DNA of 64,000 nt. Source: Kordia sp965224175. Lineage in GTDB: Bacteria; Bacteroidota; Bacteroidia; Flavobacteriales; Flavobacteriaceae. The notes below the pieces were generated by a model. It saw only the letters and a list, made by a program, of their open reading frames with translations, was not told the origin of the DNA and did no database searches. A program made the translations under genes and the position numbers. Positions within the stretch are counted from its first letter, which is position 1; every line of letters starts with the position of its first letter. Shown piece after piece: positions 18,040 through 25,493 of this stretch. The stretch is taken from contig NZ_OZ245041.1 of assembly GCF_965224175.1 (NCBI RefSeq), positions 992,001 to 1,056,000 of the forward strand. Reading direction: 5' to 3'.

Positions 18040-18648
18040 ATGAGAATTTACCTTTTAACAATTATATCTTTTTTAATATTTGCTTCTTGTAAAACTGACC
18101 CCAATAAACAAGTTGATGAAGGAAAAGTAATTGAAAATAAATATCATAGTGAAGAGATAGGTTGGACAATAGAAATACCGAAAGGTTGGGATGTGACTAA
18201 ACGTAATGAATCTCAAAATAGAGAAGATAAAGGACTAAAAGCAATAAATGAAGCGAATGAAATTGACTATGATGCCAGCGGTTTAAAACAATTAATAAGT
18301 TTTCAAAAGGATAGATTTCATATTTTTTCAGCAACATCAGAGAAATTTGAACTCGAATATGATGGAGAATATGAAGAAAACAAGAAATTAGTAAAAGAAA
18401 TTCTATATAATACTTATGCTTCAAATGGAATTAAAGTCGATACGATTTCTTCCAAAGAGAACATTAATGATTTAGAATTTGACTTATTCCATATCAAGGT
18501 TTATGACTCGAAAGGAAATATTATGCTTTACCAAGACTTATATTGCAGATATATAAATGGGCTTGACTTTGGAGTGAACTTGAATTATATCAATGAAAAA
18601 GGAAAAAATGAATTAAAAAGAGTTTGGAAAAACTCAAAATTTGAATAA
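18040..18648 (+). CDS. Hypothetical lipoprotein, cassette cargo
   Basis: A 202-residue protein with a lipoprotein signal (MRIYLLTIISFLIFASC, Cys17). The mature part begins with a short polar linker and EEIGWTIEIPKGWDV, a pattern seen in periplasmic PsbP-like or DUF1795-type small proteins that read I-P-x-x-W near the N terminus. I do not recognise it more precisely. It is the only gene between sites S3 and S4, in the same orientation as the other cassette cargo. Confidence 0.7.
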   Translation: MRIYLLTIISFLIFASCKTDPNKQVDEGKVIENKYHSEEIGWTIEIPKGWDVTKRNESQNREDKGLKAINEANEIDYDASGLKQLISFQKDRFHIFSATSEKFELEYDGEYEENKKLVKEILYNTYASNGIKVDTISSKENINDLEFDLFHIKVYDSKGNIMLYQDLYCRYINGLDFGVNLNYINEKGKNELKRVWKNSKFE

Positions 18649-18656
18649 AAACCGTG

Positions 18657-18785
18657 ATACAACAATTTATAACCGCAATTACGGCGGGTTTGACTATGTC
18701 TAAATCTTCTCGGAATTGCTAAAGCCTGTGCTAAACCGAAAATTAACACATATTAATCCGTAACTGACGGTTATACCTTGCATAA
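18657..18785 (+). repeat. attC-like site S4
   Basis: R''-like ATACAAC (18657-18663) is 6 of 7 complementary to the module start GTTGTAA in S3. The inner arms TTATAACCG and CGGTTATA pair. The right end (TTATACCTTGCATAAG) lacks a clear GTTRRRY core, so the boundary with the next module is eroded. Confidence 0.5.
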
Positions 18786-18791
18786 GAAAAA

Positions 18792-19394
18792 CTAATAAAA
18801 ATCGTCAATTATAGATTTTAAATGTTTTTTGTAATTATTTATATACTCCTTAATATTTGGTTTTTTTACAACATCAAAGCAATGATAATTAGGTAAATCT
18901 TGAACACCGCAAAATCTATAGTTCAATATAACATTAAACAGAACATCATCTGCATTCTTTCCTTTCATTAGTTGTTGTCTCATATCGCCAAAACAGTTTT
19001 CTGGTGCATTCCAAGTAGCAACGATCATTACTTTTTTCGTTTGTAGAAAACCACCAGTTCCATATTGTTTAGAGGTATCTGAACGTGTTCTACCATCACC
19101 ATCTAACATTTTTTGAGACAGCAATCCTTCCATAAAGACTTCATCCGTATACTTTTTGTAAATCCAAGGCAGATTAAACCAAAAAACAGGTGTGTGAATA
19201 ATGATTAAATCTGCCTTGAGGTGTTTCTTAACTTCTGTCTTGATGTCATACCCTTTGGCTATAATGGTTTCTTCATAATTCCAATTCACACTCGAAAACA
19301 TTTGTTTTGTGACATCCGCGAGTGTTTCATTCAATTTTCCTTCGGAAATCCCTTTGTATAGTTGATGCGTATGTATAATGAGTAGTTCGTTCAT
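18792..19394 (-). CDS. MdaB-like NAD(P)H-dependent oxidoreductase
   Basis: A 200-residue flavodoxin-fold quinone/FMN reductase. ELLIIHTHQLY opens the fold, LKADLIIIHTPVFWFNLPWIYKKYTDEVF (~74-104) is the conserved W-x-x-P-A/W-x-K-x-Y-x-D signature of the MdaB/KefF group, and a long glycine-rich loop GDGRTRSDTSKQYGTGG follows, as in E. coli MdaB. It reduces quinones by two electrons in defence against electrophiles. It is the only cargo on the minus strand in the array and is divergent from a decayed HxlR regulator (19496-19831), with a HxlR-type operator between them, the usual layout of a HxlR-controlled quinone reductase. Confidence 0.88.
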   Translation of the reverse strand: MNELLIIHTHQLYKGISEGKLNETLADVTKQMFSSVNWNYEETIIAKGYDIKTEVKKHLKADLIIIHTPVFWFNLPWIYKKYTDEVFMEGLLSQKMLDGDGRTRSDTSKQYGTGGFLQTKKVMIVATWNAPENCFGDMRQQLMKGKNADDVLFNVILNYRFCGVQDLPNYHCFDVVKKPNIKEYINNYKKHLKSIIDDFY

Positions 19395-19443
19395 ATTCTA
19401 AATATTTTTCACAAATTTGATAATAAACTATACTTTTGTCAAG

Positions 19444-19463
19444 TACTTACTTTTTGGTAAGTA
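19444..19463. promoter_or_regulatory. HxlR-type operator between reductase and its regulator
   Basis: TACTTAC (19444-19450) and GTAAGTA (19457-19463) are a perfect inverted repeat with a 6-base spacer. This form is close to operators of HxlR/YodB-type redox regulators. It lies in the divergent region 50 bases before the reductase start, so it is expected to control both genes. Confidence 0.65.
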
Positions 19464-19495
19464 ACTAATAAACAACTCGGAATAGTGTGATTGTT

Positions 19496-19831
19496 ATGGA
19501 AACAGCAGAAAAATAATTTTAAAAAAATCGGCAAGCCAAGAAATGTCCTATTACTATTTTTATGTAACAAGTAGGCAGAAAGTGGAAACCCGTAATCATT
19601 TGTTTTTTGTTATTAAATGAAGTAATGAGATTTAACGAACTGGACAAAGTAACTGAGGAAATTAGCAAAAAAAATACTATCGCAACAATTAAAGGATTTG
19701 GAAAAACTTAAGATTGTGAAAAGGAAATCTTATCCTGTGATTCCACCAAAAGTAGAATATAGACCGACCGAAAAAGGAATATTTTTAAAGAGAATTTGAC
19801 CTTGATAATGGAATGGAGCAACAAAACTTGA
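19496..19831 (+). pseudogene. Decayed HxlR-family transcriptional regulator
   Basis: A HxlR regulator can be followed across three frames. Frame one gives METAEK then a stop; further on CPITIFM, a stop, then QVGRKWKPVIICFLLLNEVM and RFNELDKVTEEISKK, the typical winged-helix start. After a run of A bases the frame shifts to ILSQQLKDLEKLKIVKRKSYPV, IPPKVEYRPTEKGIFLKRI and a stop; another shift gives TLIMEWSNKT at the end. So there are early stops and at least two frameshifts. The conserved C-P and the R-F-x-E-L, L-S-x-x-L-K-x-L-E and P-P-K-V-E-Y-x-x-T-x-x-G motifs make the family certain. The operator and divergent reductase remain, so the reductase may be constitutively derepressed. Confidence 0.88.
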
Positions 19832-19844
19832 AATAAATTACGCA

Positions 19845-19975
19845 ATCTAACATTGTATAAAAATAATAGCGGTTTCGGTGTTTCATCGAAATCGCTTTTT
19901 TTATATTTACAGTCAGTTTCAAACTGAAAAATCAATGTATTAAATCCGCCACTATTCTTATACCGACCATTATGT
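19845..19975 (+). repeat. attC-like site S5
   Basis: ATCTAAC (19845-19851), then ATTGTATAAAAATAATAGCGG on the left arm and CCGCCACTATTCTTATAC on the right arm: GTATAA-AATA-T-GCGG pairs almost fully. A central hairpin GTTTCgg..CGAAAtcGC and a second CAGTTTCAAACTG palindrome lie inside. The right end CGACCATTATGTG overlaps the start codon of the next gene at 19972. The left half (CTAACATTGTATAAAAATAATA) is nearly the same as in S2. Confidence 0.65.
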
Positions 19976-20952
19976 GTAATTTAAAAAAAGTAAAATTACT
20001 TAATAGAGAATCTTCTTTAGAATTTCTCCCAAATCTATCTGATAAATTAGGACCTAAAATCTACATAAAAAGAGATGATGAAGGAGGTCGTGGAGGCGGT
20101 GGAAATAAATTAAGGAAATACGAACGAATTATTGCAGATGCCATTGATAAAAATGCAGATACATTAATCATTGCTGGACATTATCAATCTAATGCAGCTA
20201 GAGAACTTGTAGGAGCTGCTTGCCAACTTGGTCTAAAATCAATTGTTGTTTGTAAGGAAATGATACCAGAACAAAATCCGACTTTTAATGAAAACGGAAA
20301 TGCTCTTCTGATGAAGTTAATGAACGCTAATATAATCGCAATTGACAAAGAAGATGATTTTCAGACAGAAATGGAACGAGTTGCAAAAGATGTTATAAAA
20401 AATGGACACCTGCCTTATATAATTCCTTTTGGTGGCTCTAATTTATTAGGTTCTTTAGGTTATTTAGATTGTGCTAATGAAATCATTGAACAATTTAGGA
20501 ATGTAGAAGGAAAATCACCAGACTACGTAATTACTCCAGCTGGTAGCGGAGGAACAATGGCTGGACTTATTGCAGGATTTGCAATCGCAGAGAAACCAAC
20601 AAAAGTAATAGGGTTTAGTGTGCTACATAAAGACAAAACAATAGAAAACGTTGTAACTCATTTAACGGATGAAATAATAGATAATATTAAACCAAATTCT
20701 GACTTGAAAATTAATTTCGAAATAAACACAAACTTTGTTGGAGATGGATATGGAATCCCAACCGAAAGTGGCAAAAAAGCGATTGGTATATTAGCTGAAT
20801 TAGAAGGCCTCTTCTTGTGTCCTGTTTACACAAGTAAAGCTATGGCTGGCTTGATTGATTATATCGAAAAAAACAAAATACAGAAAGATGAAACAATCGT
20901 TTTTATTCATACCGGAGGAATGCCTTTAGTTCACGCGTATTATAATCAATAG
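19972..20952 (+). CDS. D-cysteine desulfhydrase / ACC deaminase-like PLP enzyme, cassette cargo
   Basis: A 326-residue fold-type II PLP enzyme of the D-cysteine desulfhydrase / 1-aminocyclopropane-1-carboxylate deaminase family. YIKRDDEGGRGGGGNKLRKYE carries the PLP Lys (about residue 46, in GGNKLRK); SNAAREL(V)GAAC is the cofactor Asn/Gln segment (canonical SNH replaced by SNA); TPAGSGGTMAGLIAGF is the phosphate-binding loop; IVFIHTGGMPLVHAY is the C-terminal signature. It would release pyruvate and H2S/ammonia from D-Cys or a related amino acid. The SNH-to-SNA change could alter the substrate. It is the single gene of its module. Confidence 0.88.
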   Translation: MCNLKKVKLLNRESSLEFLPNLSDKLGPKIYIKRDDEGGRGGGGNKLRKYERIIADAIDKNADTLIIAGHYQSNAARELVGAACQLGLKSIVVCKEMIPEQNPTFNENGNALLMKLMNANIIAIDKEDDFQTEMERVAKDVIKNGHLPYIIPFGGSNLLGSLGYLDCANEIIEQFRNVEGKSPDYVITPAGSGGTMAGLIAGFAIAEKPTKVIGFSVLHKDKTIENVVTHLTDEIIDNIKPNSDLKINFEINTNFVGDGYGIPTESGKKAIGILAELEGLFLCPVYTSKAMAGLIDYIEKNKIQKDETIVFIHTGGMPLVHAYYNQ

Positions 20953-20964
20953 ACAAAAAACTAT

Positions 20965-21057
20965 ACACAACAATGTATAAAAATATAGGTTCTTTGTGTT
21001 AAGTCTAAAATGTAATGCTTATCCTCTGCCCTACGTTTCTTATACTGGACGTTAGGT
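20965..21057 (+). repeat. attC-like site S6
   Basis: ACACAAC (20965-20971) then AATGTATAAAAATATAGG; right arm CCTACGTTTCTTATAC pairs with GTATAAAAATATAGG; it ends TGGACGTTAGGT. The R' GTTAGGT (21051-21057) matches the GTTRRRY consensus exactly. This is the most canonical site of the array. About 93 bases. Confidence 0.68.
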
Positions 21058-21182
21058 ACAATTATGTCAGTTCTACTAATTTTCAAACTGGATTATTAGG
21101 TTCCATTGGATATGAACATTTTTTCTTTGATAAAAAGAAAGATACTATAGCTTCAATGTCATTAGTTTATGTAATGCATTAA
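21057..21182 (+). pseudogene. Gene remnant inside last cassette-like module
   Basis: Between S6 and S7 one frame, ending with a stop at 21180-21182, encodes about 41 residues without a usable start: YVSSTNFQTGLLGSIGYEHF, then FFDKKKDTIASMSLVYVMH. It looks like the C-terminal tail of a larger protein. The only ATG near the module start (21064) reads ten codons in another frame. I cannot name the parent family. Confidence 0.45.
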
Positions 21183-21191
21183 AAAACGATT

Positions 21192-21320
21192 TGCCAACAA
21201 TGTATATAATTCATTGCTAGTTAGAGCCTACTTAGGAAAGTCCTCACGGACTTTCTATTCAGTCTGTATTCGCTAAATTAGTTGCTTAAACGACGTAACT
21301 TACCTTATACAAAGACCTTA
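21192..21320 (+). repeat. attC-like site S7, right end of array (partial)
   Basis: TGCCAAC (21192-21198) then AATGTATATAATTCATTGC, a perfect hairpin GAAAGTCC-TCAC-GGACTTTC (21236-21255), then a weak right end around CGACGTAACTTACC. The left half matches the other sites, the right half is degenerate. The remaining ~130 bases to 21457 show no gene. Confidence 0.5.
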
Positions 21321-21456
21321 TACTTCTCGCAAAGACGTATCAAACATGTCAAAAATATAGTAGTATCTACCGAAGTAAAATGATCTTGGTTCTAACAGCG
21401 AAAACAGTCTAAGAGATTCACGCTCAAGCAGGAACAAGTCTAAAAGTAAAGCGTGT

Positions 21457-22113
21457 CTACTTACTATTTACCATATTGTTTCGGATGGCATACAATACCA
21501 AACCAATTCTGCTTTTTACCTTAAAATGTTTAAATAAAGATTCACGATATCCATCAATTGTCTTTGGGCTTAAACACATCTCTTGTGCAATTTCTTTATA
21601 CGTCATTTCCGTACAAGCCAATTTTAAAAAGGTAAGTTCTGTATCTTTTAATGGTTTTCCGTTAGCAACTTCTTTCTCATCGTTACCGTGTAGTGAATTT
21701 AGCAATGTAGTAGCCACACGTTCAGAATAGTAAATTCCATTAGAAATCACTTCATTTAAAGCTTTGTAGAATATTTCTGGATGAATATCTTTCAGCAAAT
21801 ATCCTTTAGCACCTAAACGCAACATTTTTATAATAGTTTCCTCATGATCATCCATAGATAATGCCAATACTTGAATACTTGGACGGTTTTCTTTAATCCA
21901 TTCCATCGTTTCAAAACCGTTCATCACTGGCATATTGATATCTAACAGAATGATATCTGGGACATTTTCGGATTCTAATAATTTCTTAATCAGTTCGCTT
22001 CCATTCTTTACATGGTACAAAACCTCAAACTCATCAAATGCATTGACCAAACCTTGTAATGATTGTGCAAAAAGCAAATGGTCATCTACAATTACAACTG
22101 AATGTTTCTTCAT
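21457..22113 (-). CDS. NarL/LuxR-type response regulator
   Basis: A 218-residue response regulator. Receiver domain 1-125: paired acidic residues D10/D11, phosphoacceptor D58 in VPDIILLDINMPVMNG, and the conserved Lys in GAKGYLLKD. The C-terminal LuxR helix-turn-helix (~155-215) reads LKDTELTFLKLACTEMTYKE, IAQEMCLSPKTIDGYRESLF. It is the last gene of the minus-strand operon and starts 5 bases after the kinase stop, forming a two-component pair with it. The target genes are unknown. Confidence 0.93.
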   Translation of the reverse strand: MKKHSVVIVDDHLLFAQSLQGLVNAFDEFEVLYHVKNGSELIKKLLESENVPDIILLDINMPVMNGFETMEWIKENRPSIQVLALSMDDHEETIIKMLRLGAKGYLLKDIHPEIFYKALNEVISNGIYYSERVATTLLNSLHGNDEKEVANGKPLKDTELTFLKLACTEMTYKEIAQEMCLSPKTIDGYRESLFKHFKVKSRIGLVLYAIRNNMVNSK

Positions 22114-22118
22114 TATTT

Positions 22119-22892
22119 CTATTTATAGGGATAGGATAAAGTTAAGGAAACTCCTTTATTTTTTGCGGATTTCATAGCAAATTCTGCATTTATAATTGCC
22201 GCACGGCTTTTCATATTAATCAATCCTGATCCTTTTTCTATTTCTCCTTCTTCAAAACCAACTCCATCATCTTGCGCTAGTATCATCAAGCGATCTTCTT
22301 CATAATTCAAGGTAACTTCTAAGTTTTTTGCTTTAGAATGCTTGATAGCGTTTGAAAAGAATTCCTGCAAAATACGAAACAGAATAATTTCTTCTTTAAT
22401 ATCTAACGATTTTTCTTCTCCTAATATACGTAATGTTGCCACTAAAAAGTTGAGTTTATTAAATCGTTCCAACTCCAACTCTACCGATTTTACCAAGCCC
22501 ATATTTTGGATGATTTCGGTATTCATAGTTTTAGATAGCAAGCGAATTTCTTGCAAACTTTTCCCAACAATTTCGCTAATATCGTCCAACTTCCCTTTGT
22601 CTTCATCAGCGAGTTGTGTGCCAAGAATATTAATATGCATGCGTGCCACAGACAATAATTGTCCAATATTATCATGCAATTCCCAGCTCATATTTTGCAA
22701 AGCTTGCTCCTGAATTTCAATTTGAGATTTGGCAATCTCTTCCATATACCGTTTTTCCGCTTCTTTCTTTTCAAGAATAAACTTTAGTTTACGCTTTTGA
22801 AAAAAGACAAACAAGATAATAACGGTAATTAACAAAATAAGCAACACCATAGATGTTGCTGCTACAAGCATTTGTACTTCTTGATCGTTCAT
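22119..22892 (-). CDS. HisKA_3-type sensor histidine kinase
   Basis: A 257-residue kinase with one N-terminal membrane helix (~9-31), a coiled linker (~35-65) and no sensor domain. The phosphoacceptor is H73 in SWELHDNIGQLLSVARMHIN, the HisKA_3 pattern. The ATPase domain has FFSNAIKHSKA (N box), AQDDGVGFEEG (G1) and GSGLINMKSRA (G2). It pairs with the LuxR regulator. Its small size suggests the signal comes from a partner protein, perhaps one of the two membrane proteins encoded immediately upstream (inference). Confidence 0.92.
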   Translation of the reverse strand: MNDQEVQMLVAATSMVLLILLITVIILFVFFQKRKLKFILEKKEAEKRYMEEIAKSQIEIQEQALQNMSWELHDNIGQLLSVARMHINILGTQLADEDKGKLDDISEIVGKSLQEIRLLSKTMNTEIIQNMGLVKSVELELERFNKLNFLVATLRILGEEKSLDIKEEIILFRILQEFFSNAIKHSKAKNLEVTLNYEEDRLMILAQDDGVGFEEGEIEKGSGLINMKSRAAIINAEFAMKSAKNKGVSLTLSYPYK

Positions 22893-22919
22893 AAGATTTC
22901 TTCAAATAATATCATTGTC

Positions 22920-23069
22920 TTAAGGAAATGTCTTCATGTTTGATTCAAAGCTGATAAATTTCCTCTTCTTTTTATGTAAAAACACTAAAGTAAAAACTAA
23001 TAATATTCCTACAAGAAAAATCGTTGAAGCGCAAATAAAAACCAATGTACGTATTTCTTCTAATGTCAT
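22920..23069 (-). CDS. Small single-pass membrane peptide (49 residues)
   Basis: The ATG at 23069-23067 overlaps the TGA of the upstream membrane protein gene (ATGA), a translational-coupling arrangement that supports a real gene. The peptide begins MTLEEIRTLVFICASTIFLV, has one hydrophobic helix (~8-31) and a basic tail (HKKKRKF). It ends 28 bases before the kinase start. It resembles the membrane helix of the next gene's kinase (hydrophobic helix followed by KKKRKF versus QKRKLKF), so it might be a partner in the membrane. Function unknown. Confidence 0.65.
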   Translation of the reverse strand: MTLEEIRTLVFICASTIFLVGILLVFTLVFLHKKKRKFISFESNMKTFP

Positions 23070-23719
23070 AAACTTGTAGACTCTTTAATGTTTTTATAAG
23101 ATTTATAAAACCCAACAGCAAAACAACTATACATTATAACATTAAGCACAAATACAACAAGGCTGTATATCCACTTATCTATTGTTAGAAACAACTTAGA
23201 AGCAAACATAAATGGCATAAATGTTCCATAAAACAATAATACACCTAATGCAAACCAAAATAATACTGAATCTGTAATGCTAAGTATAGTGTCTTTGTTG
23301 AAAGTTTCAATAAAATAAAAACATATTGATAATAAAACTAGTATAACTCCTATTCCATAGGTATAAGTTTGATAACCTAAAAAGAAATCTTGCCAGTATA
23401 TAATATTAAGTAAAGAAAAAGTCAGATAAATGAAAATAGATAGTCTAACTATTTTCTTTCTACTCAATGATTCTAAAAGTGTTTGAAACCACCAAAGATA
23501 AAAGGAAAGTTGCACAATTATAAATACATTATAAACAGGGTAATTAACTATGCCAAACCATTTATGAAAATTAGAACCAAAAAACTCTGTCAAAACAGCA
23601 TACAGAATACTAAAAATAAAGTATTTGGCTTTAGTATTTGCATAATTTTTGTAATTATATAATCCATAAATCAGCACTACTAAAGCCAAATATTTTGACA
23701 GAAAACGTATATCTTCCAT
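23066..23719 (-). CDS. Multi-pass membrane protein
   Basis: A 217-residue protein with about six or seven predicted membrane helices (for example LALVVLIYGLY, VYNVFIIVQLSFYLWWF, IGVILVLLSICFYFI, SVLFWFALGVLLFYGTF, WIYSLVVFVLNVIMYSCFAVGFY) separated by short loops. I do not recognise a family name. It follows the 143-residue protein by 12 bases and overlaps the small peptide gene by 4, so it belongs to the two-component operon, where it may be the membrane sensor for the kinase (inference). Confidence 0.8.
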   Translation of the reverse strand: MEDIRFLSKYLALVVLIYGLYNYKNYANTKAKYFIFSILYAVLTEFFGSNFHKWFGIVNYPVYNVFIIVQLSFYLWWFQTLLESLSRKKIVRLSIFIYLTFSLLNIIYWQDFFLGYQTYTYGIGVILVLLSICFYFIETFNKDTILSITDSVLFWFALGVLLFYGTFMPFMFASKLFLTIDKWIYSLVVFVLNVIMYSCFAVGFYKSYKNIKESTSL

Positions 23720-23731
23720 TAATGTTAAATA

Positions 23732-24163
23732 TTATTCTCCATAATCGTTTTGTGGAGGATTCCCTCCATCTCCAAAGTTCATTGCAGAAATCGTTGTGAT
23801 ATCTTCACTATCATCAGCGCCTTCACCACCAAACTCTTCACCTACATTAAGATTAAGTTTTGCTTTGGTTGGGCACATAAACAATGTGTTTCGTCCTACT
23901 TTAGATTTATCTTCTGTACTTTCTGGATATACTCCAAAATAAAATCGGATACCATCAACACTAATTCTTTGTTTTAATGCTTCTTGCTTTACATAATTGA
24001 TGTATCCTTCTAAATCTTCTAGCGAATACCAGCTAGAACAACAAAAACTACTAGCGTCTTCAACGCCAAAGCCTTCTTTTTGCTTGTCTTTATAACTAAG
24101 ATTTAGGGCACGCGCTTGTTCGTTACTAATAAGCTTGTCATTAGGGGTTTTGTAGTCACTCAT
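23732..24163 (-). CDS. Hypothetical protein at head of two-component operon
   Basis: A 143-residue soluble protein. Visible features: CCSSW and FMCPT cysteine motifs, a central part (SVDGIRFYFGVYPESTEDKS) and an acidic, Gly-rich C-terminal tail (EEFGGEGADDSEDI, ending GDGGNPPQNDYGE). No family is recognised. It is the first gene of the operon ending with the kinase and regulator and so could be the product whose level they tune, or a signal-related factor. Confidence 0.75.
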   Translation of the reverse strand: MSDYKTPNDKLISNEQARALNLSYKDKQKEGFGVEDASSFCCSSWYSLEDLEGYINYVKQEALKQRISVDGIRFYFGVYPESTEDKSKVGRNTLFMCPTKAKLNLNVGEEFGGEGADDSEDITTISAMNFGDGGNPPQNDYGE

Positions 24164-24321
24164 ACTATAATATTATTGATTATTATGTCACCAAGTTATT
24201 TATAAAGAACCACAATTCAAAGGTTACTTTCAGACAATTGTTTGCGAAATAAACTTAAAAAACTGATAATTAGTTTTTTAACGCACATCACTTGAATAAA
24301 ACTCAGGTTTTTTCCTTTTAC

Positions 24322-24345
24322 AAAGGGGAAAAATCCCCTTTTTTT
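24322..24345 (+). terminator. Hairpin plus T run in a divergent intergenic region
   Basis: AAAGGGGA and TCCCCTTT pair around AAA, followed by a T run. It looks like a terminator, but lies between two divergently starting genes (24163 minus, 24410 plus), where none is expected. It could be a leader attenuator for the gene at 24410 or the end of a small transcript I cannot see. Confidence 0.5.
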
Positions 24346-24409
24346 AAGGTACTTTCCTCTTGCAAGCTATTTTGTAACACTGTATTTTCGCTTTTAAATA
24401 ACCTCCGTA

Positions 24410-24667
24410 ATGACCTCAATAGATAAAAATAGAAGTGCTTCTCGCGCAATTATTCAGTCACATATTGACAAAGCTTTCTCTGAAAAGTTTATTCAGTGGA
24501 ACGACGGATTGAACTACACAGAATTTATCCGTGCATTATGGCGTTTGTTTTTAAATCATGAGAGTTTTAAAGAAGGAACGCAAGATATTTTAGGTAAATT
24601 AACCGAAGAAGATGCCATGCAATTACTTTCTGATGAGATTGATATTACAAAATTGAAAGCTTCTTAA
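24410..24667 (+). CDS. Hypothetical 85-residue protein
   Basis: A short, mostly helical, soluble protein (SASRAIIQSHIDKAFSEKF, then YTEFIRALWRLFLNHESF). No family recognised. The coding pattern and ATG with open frame over its full length support it. Its end overlaps the end of the convergent pxpC gene by 23 bases. Confidence 0.7.
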   Translation: MTSIDKNRSASRAIIQSHIDKAFSEKFIQWNDGLNYTEFIRALWRLFLNHESFKEGTQDILGKLTEEDAMQLLSDEIDITKLKAS

Positions 24668-25493
24668 AATATACCCAATCTCTTGTATATTTCTGCGCAA
24701 GTTTTATCATACTTTTTTCTTCTAATTGTAGAATTCTTGGGTAACCGCCAGTAGTTTGGCAATCTTTCATTAATACAATTAATTTTCCTGAAGGTGTTAA
24801 TTGAATCGTTCCTGGTAATACAGCAGAAGTGATGATTGATGGAAAGTTATTTTCAATGATTTCATTGAGTTGGTACGCCATTCTATTGTTTAATCCAATT
24901 GAAAAATTTGTAGAAAACAATCGATTTTTCTGTTCTTTTGACAAGAAATTAAATTCTGGACCTTCATAGACTTTGATTTCATTACTAGCAAAGATTTCTT
25001 TGTGTACAGCAATGTTCGCTTTGGATTCTATATTATTAGAAAATACTTCGTATGGAATAAAATCACCTGTTGACACTCTTGATTGTGTTGTAATTCCATC
25101 ATAAGAACTTCTACTTTTTAATCTTTTTTCTGTTTGAAAACCATTTTTTACTGCCAAATACGTTCTAACACCATACATTGGCTTACCAAAACTCAATACA
25201 TCGCCTTTAGAAACGTTTACAGGAATATTTAACCGTACTGATTGATTGTTTATCATTGGCGACAAATCTGCACCGCAAATCACTATTTGTGTTGTTTTAT
25301 GAAACTTTAGCTTCGCTCCTTGCAAAGTCATTTCCAATACCGCAGCATTTTCATCATTTCCTAATAATTGATTTGCTAAAGCTGCATGATATTCATCCAT
25401 CACTCCAGAAACTGGTACGCCATAATTTCGATATTGAAATCTTCCTAAATCTTGAATAGAAGTATACAAACCGTTATGTAAAATCTCTAACAT
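24645..25493 (-). CDS. pxpC: 5-oxoprolinase subunit C (biotin-dependent carboxyltransferase-like)
   Basis: A 282-residue protein of the KipA/PxpC family, shaped like the urea amidolyase carboxyltransferase domain. Key stretches: N-terminal GLYTSIQDLGRFQYRNYGVPVSGVMD, ANQLLGNDENAAVLE, and near the end VLPGTIQLTPSGKLIVLMKDCQTTGGYPRI, all conserved in the family. Together with PxpA and PxpB it makes the ATP-dependent 5-oxoprolinase that opens 5-oxoproline to glutamate. Its start overlaps the stop of the fused pxpA-pxpB gene by 7 bases, so the subunits are made in coupling. Confidence 0.92.
   Translation of the reverse strand: MLEILHNGLYTSIQDLGRFQYRNYGVPVSGVMDEYHAALANQLLGNDENAAVLEMTLQGAKLKFHKTTQIVICGADLSPMINNQSVRLNIPVNVSKGDVLSFGKPMYGVRTYLAVKNGFQTEKRLKSRSSYDGITTQSRVSTGDFIPYEVFSNNIESKANIAVHKEIFASNEIKVYEGPEFNFLSKEQKNRLFSTNFSIGLNNRMAYQLNEIIENNFPSIITSAVLPGTIQLTPSGKLIVLMKDCQTTGGYPRILQLEEKSMIKLAQKYTRDWVYFKKLSIL

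Noticed and set aside
15072..21320. Complete integron with integrase
   Set aside because: No tyrosine recombinase gene is found anywhere in the window; only sites and cargo are seen.
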